The notes: generated by a model from the letters alone, not told the origin. DNA of 64,000 bases from JAHZMA01 sp965205905 (GCA_965205905.1 CBDBHZ010000011.1:124001-188000); one strand, 5' to 3'; shown: positions 1 through 8,751, numbered from the stretch's first letter. Made by a program: numbers and translations.

Positions 1-1484
1 GTACGAAACACCCGTTGAAACAGAAAATCCATCACCGCGCTATTCAGCAAAAATGTCAGTTGCTTGGCAGTGATGCCTGCATCATTATTCAATATCAGCA
101 TATTGGCACTGTTGAGAAAATAGCGTTGCTGGTCATCATAGGCGCAAATAAGATGCTGATTGATGAAGCGATAGGCAATTTTTTCGGAGGCATGATAGAG
201 CTCAAGTGGCGCCGTCTGCTGATAATGCGAAAAATCCGCAGGCACAAAATGGGTGGGTGGTTGAAAGCAATTTTTACCAATATCCGTGCCTTTATAGAGT
301 GGCACATAACCCGTTTGCATCTGTTGCGTGATGAATCTTTTATTATCGCCCGTTACAATGCCCAACGCCCAACACGCTCGTTTTTTCAATGTGATATGGG
401 GTTGTTTGTAGAGATGCGTGATAAGCGCGGCATCGTGATTTGACGCATAGAAATTATAAATCAATGATGGGTTCGCGCAAAAATCTTGCTGCTTGCGTTG
501 ATAATTTTTGTCATTAAAATAACATTTTATGCGATTTTTCTTTGTTGTTTTTTTACGTAAAATAATCACTTGGGCGCGGGTTTGCAATTTAGGGAATGGC
601 TTTTGATAATCAATCAGATGCGTGATAGTGGTGCCAAGCAAGCGCGCCCGCACCAATTGATAGCTGGCAATATTGAAAAACGCTTCGGGCAATAAGAGTG
701 CAAGCCTGCCATCAGGCGTGAGCGCATTCAAGCAAGCAAGCGCAAACATAGCCGATGAATCCAGTTTCTGCTTACGAGGTGCGTCTTCCTTTCCTCCCAT
801 TTTAAAACCCCAAGGCGGATTAGTGGCGATAATATCATATTTTTGCCCTGTCGAATTTTCAGTGGCATTTGCCAAAAAATCAGCAGTCATAATTTTATCG
901 CTTTCATAGCCGCTATGGGCGTAAAGCCGTGCGCGGGCGATGCTGATAGCGGTGGCATCAATATCAAAACCATAAATATTCTGTGGCGCAATGCCTTGTT
1001 GCAACGCCTTGATGATAAAATTACCACTGCCACAACAGGGGTCGCAAAATATTTTATCGCTGATATTTTCCGCCCCCTCGCAAGCAAGCGTTAACATATC
1101 ACGAGCAATGTTAGGCGGGGTGTAAAAAACTCCCTTGCTATTTTTATGCGATGCGCCCAGCCTGTTTTCGTAATCATCTGATAATTTATCGGCATTATCT
1201 TTATCAGCATTATGATATATGTTGCTAATATGTGGCGCGATATGCTGGCACAATATATCATGGTAAGTGGTATCGGCATGTGATTTATTGGCGCGGCTCT
1301 TCAGCCTATCATGCCCGATATGGCGGTGCTTAAATTGCTGATAGCTATCTGTGCAAATATGGCGGTATTGATTGGCGGGCTTTAAATGCCCTGCTTTCAC
1401 CCAATTTTTGATAGTGGCATGTGAGATATTAAGGTCGTCCGCAATAAAGTCAAAACTGATTGATGGGTGTAAATGCGCTTTCAT
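1..1484 (-). CDS. N6-adenine DNA methyltransferase with N-terminal helix-turn-helix (3' end cut by window edge)
   Basis: Reading from ATG at 1484 to the left edge gives 494 codons with no stop. Residues 8-45 look like a MerR/excisionase-type helix-turn-helix (IADDLNISHATIKNWVKAG). The catalytic core follows: a YTPP motif as in HsdM-like enzymes, SAM-binding motif I (FCDPCCGSGNF), a motif II-like acidic stretch (YGFDID), and motif IV NPPW, which marks adenine-N6 methylation. The remaining part resembles a TaqI-type target-recognition domain. It should methylate a specific DNA site and may be a type II or IIG enzyme or its modification half. The partner, if any, lies outside the window. The family call is firm; the subtype is inference. 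Confidence 0.85.
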   Translation of the reverse strand, partial: MKAHLHPSISFDFIADDLNISHATIKNWVKAGHLKPANQYRHICTDSYQQFKHRHIGHDRLKSRANKSHADTTYHDILCQHIAPHISNIYHNADKDNADKLSDDYENRLGASHKNSKGVFYTPPNIARDMLTLACEGAENISDKIFCDPCCGSGNFIIKALQQGIAPQNIYGFDIDATAISIARARLYAHSGYESDKIMTADFLANATENSTGQKYDIIATNPPWGFKMGGKEDAPRKQKLDSSAMFALACLNALTPDGRLALLLPEAFFNIASYQLVRARLLGTTITHLIDYQKPFPKLQTRAQVIILRKKTTKKNRIKCYFNDKNYQRKQQDFCANPSLIYNFYASNHDAALITHLYKQPHITLKKRACWALGIVTGDNKRFITQQMQTGYVPLYKGTDIGKNCFQPPTHFVPADFSHYQQTAPLELYHASEKIAYRFINQHLICAYDDQQRYFLNSANMLILNNDAGITAKQLTFLLNSAVMDFLFQRVFR

Positions 1485-1530
1485 GGGGTAAGTGTAATGG
1501 ATTATGTTAGGTATATCAAGAGACACGCAC

Positions 1531-1696
1531 CATCGACAGTGTTGAAATACAGCGGGGGGATTATCAAGGCTTGCACCATCTTCAGTGTTAAACACAGCGG
1601 TGGGGGGTATGGGGGGCGTCATCGCGTGGCAATGGGCTTGCCCTCATTGTCAAAGCGTATGTCGCAAAGCCCCCCATATAATAAAGCCCATTTTTA
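1531..1696. repeat. Mosaic intergenic repeat, copy 1
   Basis: This GC-rich stretch has blocks that recur elsewhere in the window: a GGGGGGATTATCAAGG block, an ACAGCGGTGGGGGGTATGG block, and a closing GCAAAGCCCCCCATATAATA block. The 1485-1774 gap otherwise holds only the tRNA-Ser upstream region. No gene is evident. Confidence 0.75.
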
Positions 1697-1774
1697 TAAT
1701 GCAATCTTACGCGTTTTCTTGTAACATCGCGCTGATGCCTCACATGACATATTTCGTATGGGCATATTTCGTAT

Positions 1775-1861
1775 GGATAGGTGGCCGAGTGGCTGAAGGC
1801 GCACGCTTGGAAAGCGTGTAAAGGTTTATCCCTTTCGCGGGTTCGAATCCCGCCCTATCCG
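1775..1861 (+). tRNA. tRNA-Ser(GGA), copy 1
   Basis: A class II tRNA: acceptor arms GGATAGG and CCTATCC pair perfectly, the anticodon loop reads CTTGGAAAG (GGA), the variable arm is long, and the T arm is GGGTTCGAATCCC. CCA is not encoded. Its sequence is the same as the copy at 12696. About 60 bases upstream are also shared, including TTTTCTTGTAACATCGCG and ATATTTCGTATGG. Confidence 0.96.
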
Positions 1862-1884
1862 ATTTTTTATTCGCTAGAATTGTG

Positions 1885-2215
1885 GTGAGACACGCACCGC
1901 CCTCGTATTGAGTAACCGAGACCTCACTCCTCCACTAGTACTTGGCACAGCGGGGGGTTGTTAAGGGGGGTGCTGGCAAGAGGCGTCTGCTTGGCAAATT
2001 GTCCTACGGACAAAAATTTGACAAGCGCGCATCGAGAAGCCAGCCCGCACCCCCCTTAAATATAAAATGAATTTCGCACCCCCCTTGATATTATACAAGT
2101 CAGAATAGGCAATCCGCATCGACCAAAGGTTTGAAAATATATTTTCAACCCCTGCGAAGGCAGGGGCTCGCTCGATTGCCCCCCATATATTAATGTGATA
2201 GGCAGGCACGGTTTT
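1885..2215. repeat. Mosaic intergenic repeat, copy 2
   Basis: It combines a CGTATTGAGTAACCGAG block, an ACAGCGGGGGGTTGTTAAGG block and an interior block at about 1972-2063. The interior block contains the inverted repeat TTGTCCTACGGACAA and recurs at about 15540-15635 (opposite orientation) and 48596-48690. A CCCCTGC-GAAG-GCAGGGG hairpin lies near 2150. The copy ends in a CCCCCCATATATTAATGTGAT block. I see no gene in this gap. Confidence 0.75.
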
Positions 2216-2227
2216 AGCATCATAATC

Positions 2228-2800
2228 TTAAAATGAGGCAATTTGTTCGTTAATACATTGCACCAGAATATTAAAACTATCAGATTTATTAGTGCCATCT
2301 AAACTTAAATATGGCGCAATATGTCTACTACTTGAAACAGATTGGTATCTTTTATGTGTGATGTTTTGTAATTCTTGTTTTGCATTTGCTAATTGGTCGG
2401 GTTCCCGATATTTCCTGTTATTTTGCATTGCTGATAATTTTGATATACCCATCCCTGTTTCAACAGCTTTTAAATCACCCAGATAGAAACTTTCTAATTC
2501 ATGGCAGGCAATACGTATTTTTATGTTTTTGCCCTTGATAGAAAAAATTTTATTAAGCATCTCTTGTTTTAATTTTTTACAATCTGCGCTATCTTTATCG
2601 CGTAAAATAATAAACCGTGCATTATTATTACAATAATTTTTCACTCTATTAGCAAAATTTTTATCTAAATCTCCTTTTCCTTCAAAAACAATATAATTAA
2701 ATTGTATATTATTATGCGGTAATCTTTCTCTGACGTTTTGTAGCATAATTTTGGCAGATGGCTCTTCCAATAAAAATACTAATTCTTTTTCTTGATTCAT
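2228..2800 (-). CDS. DUF4276-like (TOPRIM-like) partner of AAA ATPase, putative defence effector
   Basis: 190 residues from ATG 2800, whose bases overlap the stop of the upstream ATPase gene in ATGA, so the two are translationally coupled. A longer reading frame exists, but the coupled start is preferred. An N-terminal strand with Glu12-Glu13 (LLEEPSAK), a later RDKD acidic motif (Asp68, Asp70) and HELESFYLGD (residues 100-109) match the DUF4276 layout, a TOPRIM-like fold. Such proteins accompany OLD/RecF-like ATPases in phage-defence gene pairs. It is probably the nuclease-like effector, but no activity can be proved from sequence. The codons are AT-rich like the rest of the island. Confidence 0.7.
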   Translation of the reverse strand: MNQEKELVFLLEEPSAKIMLQNVRERLPHNNIQFNYIVFEGKGDLDKNFANRVKNYCNNNARFIILRDKDSADCKKLKQEMLNKIFSIKGKNIKIRIACHELESFYLGDLKAVETGMGISKLSAMQNNRKYREPDQLANAKQELQNITHKRYQSVSSSRHIAPYLSLDGTNKSDSFNILVQCINEQIASF

Positions 2801-4011
2801 TCTGGGTCGACCCCAGTAAAAAAACCTTCTTTCCATAATGCGCCCATTTTACTGCCGTCATTCATATAGACTTTCAGTTGCCTATCATCTCTCGCTCTTT
2901 TAATAGAGGTATAGCCATTTTCTTTTATCAGCATAAACACTTCTTCTAATTCTATGGCATTAAGAAAATCAGGGGAATGGGTGGATACAAAAACCTGCCC
3001 GCCACGCAAAGCATAAGCACGAAATTCTTCTGCTAATTCACCAAGCAAACTTTGATAAAGTTGATTTTCAGGTTCTTCCACACATAATAATGGGTGTGGT
3101 TTGGGGTCATATAATAATATTAAATAAGCGAGCATTTTTATGGTGCCATCTGAAACATATTTTACCAAAAAAGGTTCATCAAACGCTTTATCTTGTATTT
3201 TTAACAACATTTCTCCTGTTTCAGTAAGGTATGTTTTTACATCGGTAATGCCCGGGATTCGATGTTTTAATTTTTCAATAATAGTCTGTACAATTTGTGG
3301 GTGATTGTTATGCAAATAATCAATCACTGATGATAGATTCTCGCCTTCGCGTGATAAATGTTCGGCAAAACCTGCATCCTTTTTATCGCGTGCTTGATTG
3401 ATATGAATATCAGATAAATGCCAATATTCTATTAAATCACCCAAAGCATTTACAGCTGGAAATTTTTCAAATTGCGCCAACCCTTTAATAGCCAGAATAT
3501 TATTTGCTTTTAATGTATGGTTTTCTTTTTCTAATTGCTCCTCTTTATCTAAATTATTTAATTCTTCATTGGTAACCGCAAAACCATTGCCGTTTGAAAA
3601 ATTTAAAAACTCTAAAGGTTGACCTCTTTTACCTCTACGATATTTTAATATCTCTTTAACCACAAAAGCCTGATTATTTGTTTGCCCAATATGCAATATA
3701 TAGGTAATAAGAGGCGCATGACCTGTCGTGGTTTTTACATCATCAGAACGGAATTGAATTTCAATTTCAATATTTTCATTTTCAGGTGCGTTCCTACTTT
3801 TAACCTCATTAAACCCTTTCGCACCCCCTTGCTTTATCAAAGCAGTTTGCACATTAGAATTAAACGCTTCGCTTAAAAATTCAAATATCTTAAAAAGAGT
3901 TGTTTTTCCCGTGCCATTCGCACCCACTATCACGCAAAAATTAGGAATGTCTTTTATTTCTACATCACGCAAACTTTTGAAATTTTTAACTTTCAAACTT
4001 TCAATTTTCAT
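2797..4011 (-). CDS. AAA family (RecF/OLD-like, AAA_21) ATPase, putative defence sensor
   Basis: 404 residues. Walker A is GANGTGKT (residues 30-37) after the MKIESLKVKNFKSL start typical of RecF/SMC-like ATPases. Later come a signature-like VSDGTIKM stretch, Walker B with catalytic Glu in LLCVEEPEN (roughly 310-320), and the switch motif STHSPDFL near the C-terminus. ATG at 4011 follows AGGTGA at good spacing. It overlaps the DUF4276 gene by 4 nt, forming a two-gene operon. By family analogy the ATPase senses phage infection and controls the partner. The trigger is unknown. The pair resembles, but is not the same as, the RloA/RloB pair at 13.4 kb. Confidence 0.85.
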   Translation of the reverse strand: MKIESLKVKNFKSLRDVEIKDIPNFCVIVGANGTGKTTLFKIFEFLSEAFNSNVQTALIKQGGAKGFNEVKSRNAPENENIEIEIQFRSDDVKTTTGHAPLITYILHIGQTNNQAFVVKEILKYRRGKRGQPLEFLNFSNGNGFAVTNEELNNLDKEEQLEKENHTLKANNILAIKGLAQFEKFPAVNALGDLIEYWHLSDIHINQARDKKDAGFAEHLSREGENLSSVIDYLHNNHPQIVQTIIEKLKHRIPGITDVKTYLTETGEMLLKIQDKAFDEPFLVKYVSDGTIKMLAYLILLYDPKPHPLLCVEEPENQLYQSLLGELAEEFRAYALRGGQVFVSTHSPDFLNAIELEEVFMLIKENGYTSIKRARDDRQLKVYMNDGSKMGALWKEGFFTGVDPE

Positions 4012-4129
4012 AAAATCACCTATTCATTTTTATTGAGCTATTGACAAAATTTTTTTCTATCTTATTTTATAACATAGGTGACATAATTATTCATTATAAA
4101 ATGATAAAGTGCGTGTTGTAAAACTTTAC

Positions 4130-4158
4130 TTGCATTTTCACCACTAACCCCCTATAAT
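4130..4158 (+). promoter_or_regulatory. Promoter of structured RNA copy 1
   Basis: TTGCAT (4130-4135), 17-nt spacer, TATAAT (4153-4158). The same boxes and spacing precede the other two RNA copies, although the spacers differ, so this is a conserved sigma70-type promoter. Transcription should start near 4165. Confidence 0.8.
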
Positions 4159-4164
4159 AATTCT

Positions 4165-4518
4165 ATCGCCTGAATGATTTTCTAGCGTGGGGCTTCGTAT
4201 CCTCTTTTCACACAATACGGTTGCATCAACTGTATTGGCGCATTTTCTTAACATTGTAATTTGCGTTAAAGATGCACCCATCTCAGCTTTGGCTGGGAAG
4301 CGGTGCTATATGTCCAAGCGTTTCGATGCTAAAAAGTGTCGCGCCGCTTCTTATTGTGTGAGCGGTTACGAATTCCCAGCTACTAGAATCTTTCTAGTAG
4401 CTTTTTTATTGATGCCGTAAATTTTTGCATTGATGAAACGCTTACTTGGTTCATAACCGCTCAATAAAAACGGCGCGACTCTTTCACCCCTCATCATCTG
4501 TGATGAGGGGTGTTTTTT
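4165..4518 (+). ncRNA. Unrecognised structured RNA, copy 1, with short internal ORF
   Basis: One of three copies in the window. Stems seen in order: ATACGGTTG/CAACTGTAT with loop CAT; GGCGCA/TGCGTT; CAGC/GCTG; CGATGC/GTGTCG; a long-range stem joining GTCGCGCCG (about 4338) to CGGCGCGAC (4471-4479) and GAGCGGTTA to TAACCGCTC; inside it GCTACTAGA/TCTAGTAGC (4379-4401) followed by six T; and the terminator. Base changes between copies preserve pairing. GGGAAGCGG precedes an ATG at 4310 that begins MSKRFDAKKCRAAS and runs to 4420. The other copies share the first nine codons but stop after 16. It could be an RNA with a leader peptide or purely structural. It lies between the AAA/DUF4276 genes and hsdR. 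Confidence 0.65.
4485..4518 (+). terminator. Rho-independent terminator of RNA copy 1
   Basis: A 12-bp perfect stem CACCCCTCATCA/TGATGAGGGGTG with a 4-nt loop, followed by TTTTTT. Confidence 0.85.
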
Positions 4519-4810
4519 GTGATGGCGGTGCGTGTTTCAAGATTCGTCAACACTAAAATCGTGCGTGTCGCTTCACATTAATATATGGGGGGCTTTGCGA
4601 CATACGCTTCGCTGATTTTGGCGGTGCGCCAATCAGCTCGCGATGTTCGGTTTGCCCTTGTTACCAATGGCGGGCAAACCTCACCCATACCCCCCACCGC
4701 TGTGTCTCACACTAGCGATGGTCAAGCCTTGATAATCCCCGCTTGTGTTTCATATAAACATCGTGCGTGTCTTGATAATCCCCCGCCTTACCTCATACTC
4801 TGGCGGTGCC
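4519..4810. repeat. Mosaic intergenic repeat, copy 3
   Basis: Directly after the RNA terminator comes the module GTGTTTCAAGATTCGTCAA, then CACATTAATATATGGGGGGC and GCTTTGCGACATACGC. An interior block with GGCGGTGCGCCAATCAGC follows (shared with about 52695-52745), then CCCCCCACCGCTGTGT and TTGATAATCCCC blocks. No gene is evident between 4420 and hsdR. Confidence 0.75.
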
Positions 4811-4911
4811 ATGTCGCTTACAAACCAACAAAATCAATTCGGATAATACTTGCATGGTTATTGCTATAAAAAGTAATATCCCTCATATTAAAAAACAGCA
4901 AGGCAGTCAAC

Positions 4912-7872
4912 GTGATTATAAGTAAAGAAAAAGATATTGAAGAGTTGTTCATTAGCAAATTGAAAAGCCTTAAATATCAATATAATCAAGACATTATTGA
5001 TAGAGAAACGCTTGAGAATAATTTTCGTGCAAAATTTGAAGAATTGAATGCGGTTAAACTCACCAATAAGGAATTTGACCGCCTATTAGACGAAATCATC
5101 ACCCCTGATGTTTTTCAAGCATCACGCATTTTACGTGAAACCAACACTTTCAAGCGTGAAGATGATACGCCACTACATTATACGCTTGTTAATACCAAAG
5201 ATTGGTGCAAAAACACGTTTGAAATTATCAATCAAATGCGTATCAACACTGATAATAGCCATCAAAGATATGATGTTATTATATTGATTAATGGCATACC
5301 AGCCGTGCAGATTGAATTAAAAAGGCATGACATCAACCCACGCACTGCTATGCAACAAATTGTTGAGTATAAAGAAGAACGTGGCAATGGTTATAAAAAT
5401 ACGCTCATGTGCTTTATGCAGATTTTTATTGCCAGCAATGTTAGTAAAACATTTTATTTCACGAACAACGATTCAAAATATTTGCAATTTGATGCAAGAG
5501 AACAATTTTTGCCCATTTACCAATTTGCCAGCCATGATAATGATAAAATTGATAATCTCTATCAATTTGCTGAAGAATTTCTTGGCAAATGCAAGCTTGG
5601 TGAGATGATAAGCCGCTATATGGTGCTGATTGAAACTGAAAAAAAATTGATGATAATGCGTCCTTATCAAATTTATGCCGTTAAGAATATTATGGAATGC
5701 ATTAAACAAAAAACGGGCAATGGTTATATTTGGCATACAACGGGCAGTGGCAAAACGCTCACTTCTTTCAAGGCATCTACTTTGCTAAAAAGCAATCCCG
5801 ATATTGATAAATGCCTCTTTGTTGTTGACCGCAAAGATTTAGACAATCAAACACGCAAAGAATTTAATCGGTTTCAAGAAAATTGTGTTGAACAAAACAT
5901 CAATACTGAAAGCCTTGTGCAGAAATTACTTTCTGAAGATTACAAAGATAAGGTGATTGTTACCACCATTCAAAAATTAGGCTTGGCATTAACGCATAAC
6001 CGCCAAAACTTTAAGGAACGCTTGCAACCGATTCAAAACAAACGCATCATATTTATTTTTGATGAATGCCATCGCTCACAATTTGGCAAAAACCATGATG
6101 CGATTAAGCAGTTTTTTCCTGAAGCGCAACTATTTGGTTTTACAGGCACACCTATCACCGACATAAATTCTCCCCGCACGCAAATTGCAGGCGAACAAGC
6201 ATCATTCAAAACCACAAAGGATATTTTTCAGCAAGAACTTCATGCCTATACCATCGCCGATGCGATTGATGATAAAAACGTGCTGCCATTCAATATCGAT
6301 TATTATCAACCCGAAGGTGATGATATTCCAAAACAAGGTAAGCCGCTTGCCAAAAAAGCCATTGTTAAAGCTATTTTACAAAAACATTTGGCAGGAACAT
6401 CACAGCGCAAATTTAACGCTTTATTTGCCACTTCATCTATCAATGATGCGATTGAATATTATCAGCTATTTAAGGAAACGCAGGCAGAATACCCCGATTA
6501 TCAACCGCTTAACATTGCATGTGTTTTTTCGCCACCGCCCAATATCAGTGAAGAAGCCACGCAGATGCAAGAAGATTTGCCACAAGAAAAGCAGGATTAT
6601 CAAACACAGCCTAACGAAAAAAAGCAAGCATTAGAAGCCATTATTGCCGATTATAATTCAAAATATCAAGAGAATTGCAATATCAATGAATTTGATAAAT
6701 ATTATCAAGATATACAGCAACGCATCAGAGACCAAGAATATTCAAAAGAAGATTTATCGCCAGATAAGAAAATTGATATTACCATTGTGGTTGATATGCT
6801 GTTAACAGGCTTTGATTCCAAATATCTTAACACGCTTTATGTTGATAAAAGCCTAAAATATCATGGGTTGGTGCAGGCTTTTTCGCGAACCAATCGGACT
6901 CTCAATACCAATAAACCGCATGGCAATATCATTGATTTTCGCGCCCAGCAAAAAGATATTCAAGAAGCCATTGAATTATTTTCGGGCAAACATGCCGACC
7001 GTGCCAGTCAAATATGGTTGGTAGAAAAAGCCCCGATTGTGATTGAAAAATTACAAGAAAAAACGCAAAAATTCGAAGCCTTTATGAAAAGCCACAATTT
7101 AGAATGCACGCCTTCTGATGTTGTGAATCTCAAAGGTGATGAAGCCCGTATGCGTTTTATCGACCTGTTTAAGGAAATACGGCGCACCAAAACCCAATTA
7201 GAGCAATATACCGACCTCACCCCCACACAGCAGGATAATATTGAAAAGCTGTTGCCCGAAGAAACCTTGCGGGGCTTTCAAGGCGTTTATCTTTCAACTG
7301 CCGAGACTTTCCGCAAAACAATGCAACACGCGCCAAAAGATTCACCTCTGCAAACACAGCTGGATTTTCAATATGTGCTTTTTGCATCTGATTTCATTGA
7401 TTATGATTATATTATGAAACTGGTTGCTGATTATATCAATACCCCGCCTGAACAACGCAAAATGACGCGTGAACAGCTTGTTAACATGTTTTATGCCGAT
7501 TCTAAATTTATCGGCGACCGCGAGATGTTAGAGGCATATATCGATAGTCTATCATCGGGCGAGGCGATGAATGAAGCTGAAATTAAAGCGGGTTTTAATA
7601 TATTTAAGATGGGCAAGCAAGAAAAATTGATTGCCGAAATTGCTGAAAAATATCAGTTAAATTTGCAAAGCCTGCATGAGTTTATCGCGCATATTGTCTC
7701 GCGTAAAGTCTTTGATGATGATGCGCTAAGGGCGTTATTTGACCCTTTAGGGCTTAACTGGAAACAGCGCGCCACCAAAGAATTGGAAATGATTGACGAA
7801 TTGGGCGTTATTTTACATGAACGCGCCGATGGGCAGAAAATTTCGGGGTTAGATGCCTATGAAAAGCAATGA
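4912..7872 (+). CDS. hsdR: Type I restriction enzyme, R subunit
   Basis: 986 residues from a GTG start; no in-frame ATG lies close upstream. The N-terminal nuclease domain has YDVIILINGIPAVQIELKR (about residues 119-138) with the PD-(D/E)xK Asp and the ExK pair. The helicase motor follows: Walker A TGSGKT (near 276), motif II DECH (near 382), motif III FGFTGTP (near 410) and motif VI QAFSRTNRT (near 655). A helical C-terminus should contact HsdM. The enzyme translocates DNA and cuts it when target sites are unmodified. Its length is normal. It is separated from hsdS and hsdM by a repeat and two small membrane-protein genes. Confidence 0.97.
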   Translation: MIISKEKDIEELFISKLKSLKYQYNQDIIDRETLENNFRAKFEELNAVKLTNKEFDRLLDEIITPDVFQASRILRETNTFKREDDTPLHYTLVNTKDWCKNTFEIINQMRINTDNSHQRYDVIILINGIPAVQIELKRHDINPRTAMQQIVEYKEERGNGYKNTLMCFMQIFIASNVSKTFYFTNNDSKYLQFDAREQFLPIYQFASHDNDKIDNLYQFAEEFLGKCKLGEMISRYMVLIETEKKLMIMRPYQIYAVKNIMECIKQKTGNGYIWHTTGSGKTLTSFKASTLLKSNPDIDKCLFVVDRKDLDNQTRKEFNRFQENCVEQNINTESLVQKLLSEDYKDKVIVTTIQKLGLALTHNRQNFKERLQPIQNKRIIFIFDECHRSQFGKNHDAIKQFFPEAQLFGFTGTPITDINSPRTQIAGEQASFKTTKDIFQQELHAYTIADAIDDKNVLPFNIDYYQPEGDDIPKQGKPLAKKAIVKAILQKHLAGTSQRKFNALFATSSINDAIEYYQLFKETQAEYPDYQPLNIACVFSPPPNISEEATQMQEDLPQEKQDYQTQPNEKKQALEAIIADYNSKYQENCNINEFDKYYQDIQQRIRDQEYSKEDLSPDKKIDITIVVDMLLTGFDSKYLNTLYVDKSLKYHGLVQAFSRTNRTLNTNKPHGNIIDFRAQQKDIQEAIELFSGKHADRASQIWLVEKAPIVIEKLQEKTQKFEAFMKSHNLECTPSDVVNLKGDEARMRFIDLFKEIRRTKTQLEQYTDLTPTQQDNIEKLLPEETLRGFQGVYLSTAETFRKTMQHAPKDSPLQTQLDFQYVLFASDFIDYDYIMKLVADYINTPPEQRKMTREQLVNMFYADSKFIGDREMLEAYIDSLSSGEAMNEAEIKAGFNIFKMGKQEKLIAEIAEKYQLNLQSLHEFIAHIVSRKVFDDDALRALFDPLGLNWKQRATKELEMIDELGVILHERADGQKISGLDAYEKQ

Positions 7873-8186
7873 GCAAAATGATGGTTGAATTTATCAAGGC
7901 AGTCTCGATGCAAGTATTTGGTACGGCGGGGGGATTATCAAGGCAAGCACCATCGACAGTGTTACACACAGCAATTTACTCCTCCGCTAGTATGTGGCAC
8001 AGCGGGGGGTTGTTAAGGCACACTCCTCCGCTAATATTGAGTATGGCGGGGGGATTATCAAGGGGGGTACGCGCAAGGGAAGCGGACGTAAGTCTCGCGA
8101 CCGAGAAGCGCGTTCGCACCCCCCTTGATACTATAAACCGACTCCGCAAAGCCCCCCATATAATAAAGGGAAACACCAATGACTGA
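7869..8186 (+). other. Open frame running through mosaic repeat between hsdR and the next gene
   Basis: A 105-codon frame begins with ATG overlapping the hsdR stop (ATGA) and ends 8 nt inside the next gene. From about residue 16 it is entirely repeat sequence (blocks such as TAGGLSRQAPST). It looks like an original short gene or linker into which the repeat was inserted without breaking the frame. I doubt that it makes a functional protein, though it could preserve translational coupling. Confidence 0.3.
7918..8166. repeat. Mosaic intergenic repeat, copy 4
   Basis: It contains GGCGGGGGGATTATCAAGG twice, a CACTCCTCCGCTAAT block, an interior block with GTCTCGCGACCGAGAAGCG, and the closing GCAAAGCCCCCCATATAATA block. 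It lies inside the hsd locus, between hsdR and the small membrane-protein genes. Confidence 0.75.
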
Positions 8187-8733
8187 CTTTATTCAAAATT
8201 ATGGCGCGGTGATTGCGTCTATTATATCTGCCATTGCCACTTTGGGGATATTGATTGTTGCCACAAAGGCACAAAATGAATGGAAAAAACAAAAACGGAT
8301 AGAAATAGCAGAAAAATACCATGATGCAACATGGGAAAAAATGAATACCAATCCGCAATATATAAAGAAAATAATTATCAAAGCCATTATTAATCAAGTT
8401 GATATAACTAATTCTCAGGAAATACTTGATGAAGCAATGGCTAATCTAACACAAGGTAATAAAGAACTATTGAGAATGCGCGTTATTTTTCCTGAATTAG
8501 AAGAAGAACTCCAAAAAATTGAGAATATTCCTAAAGTGCTTACGGGTGAATTAAGCAAAATAATGTTTTATTTTATGCTAAAATTAAACCCGACAAATGG
8601 CGACAGGGTAGATGCTGCTAAAAAAATAGAAGAAGTATTTAATAATACTGGTGAAATGAAAAAGTTTAATGCAGCTCATAAAAAAATAATTGCTCATCTG
8701 ATACAATATATTGGTTCGGAATTGAAAAAATGA
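8179..8733 (+). CDS. Membrane-anchored protein of unknown function in hsd locus, paralogue 1
   Basis: 184 residues; ATG at 8179 follows AAAGGGAA. One N-terminal membrane segment (residues 8-28, AVIASIISAIATLGILIVA) is followed by EWKKQKR and a helical, charged domain that should face the cytoplasm. The C-terminus is YIGSELKK. The next gene is a diverged tandem copy sharing FI-NYGA, EWKKQKR, the AE-Y step and the ELKK end. The pair lies in the same transcription unit as hsdS and hsdM. I do not recognise the family. Its position suggests a role tied to restriction, such as tethering or signalling, but that is inference. Confidence 0.75.
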   Translation: MTDFIQNYGAVIASIISAIATLGILIVATKAQNEWKKQKRIEIAEKYHDATWEKMNTNPQYIKKIIIKAIINQVDITNSQEILDEAMANLTQGNKELLRMRVIFPELEEELQKIENIPKVLTGELSKIMFYFMLKLNPTNGDRVDAAKKIEEVFNNTGEMKKFNAAHKKIIAHLIQYIGSELKK

Positions 8734-8751
8734 TGAAGCGGGTAACATATA

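Noticed and set aside
4187..4420. 77-codon reading frame as a protein gene
   Set aside because: It lies within the structured RNA, and its upstream part is not conserved as protein in the other copies. Only the internal MSKRF start has a ribosome-binding site.
4585..4869. 94-codon frame upstream of hsdR
   Set aside because: It is made of mosaic-repeat sequence, has no ribosome-binding site and matches no protein family I know.
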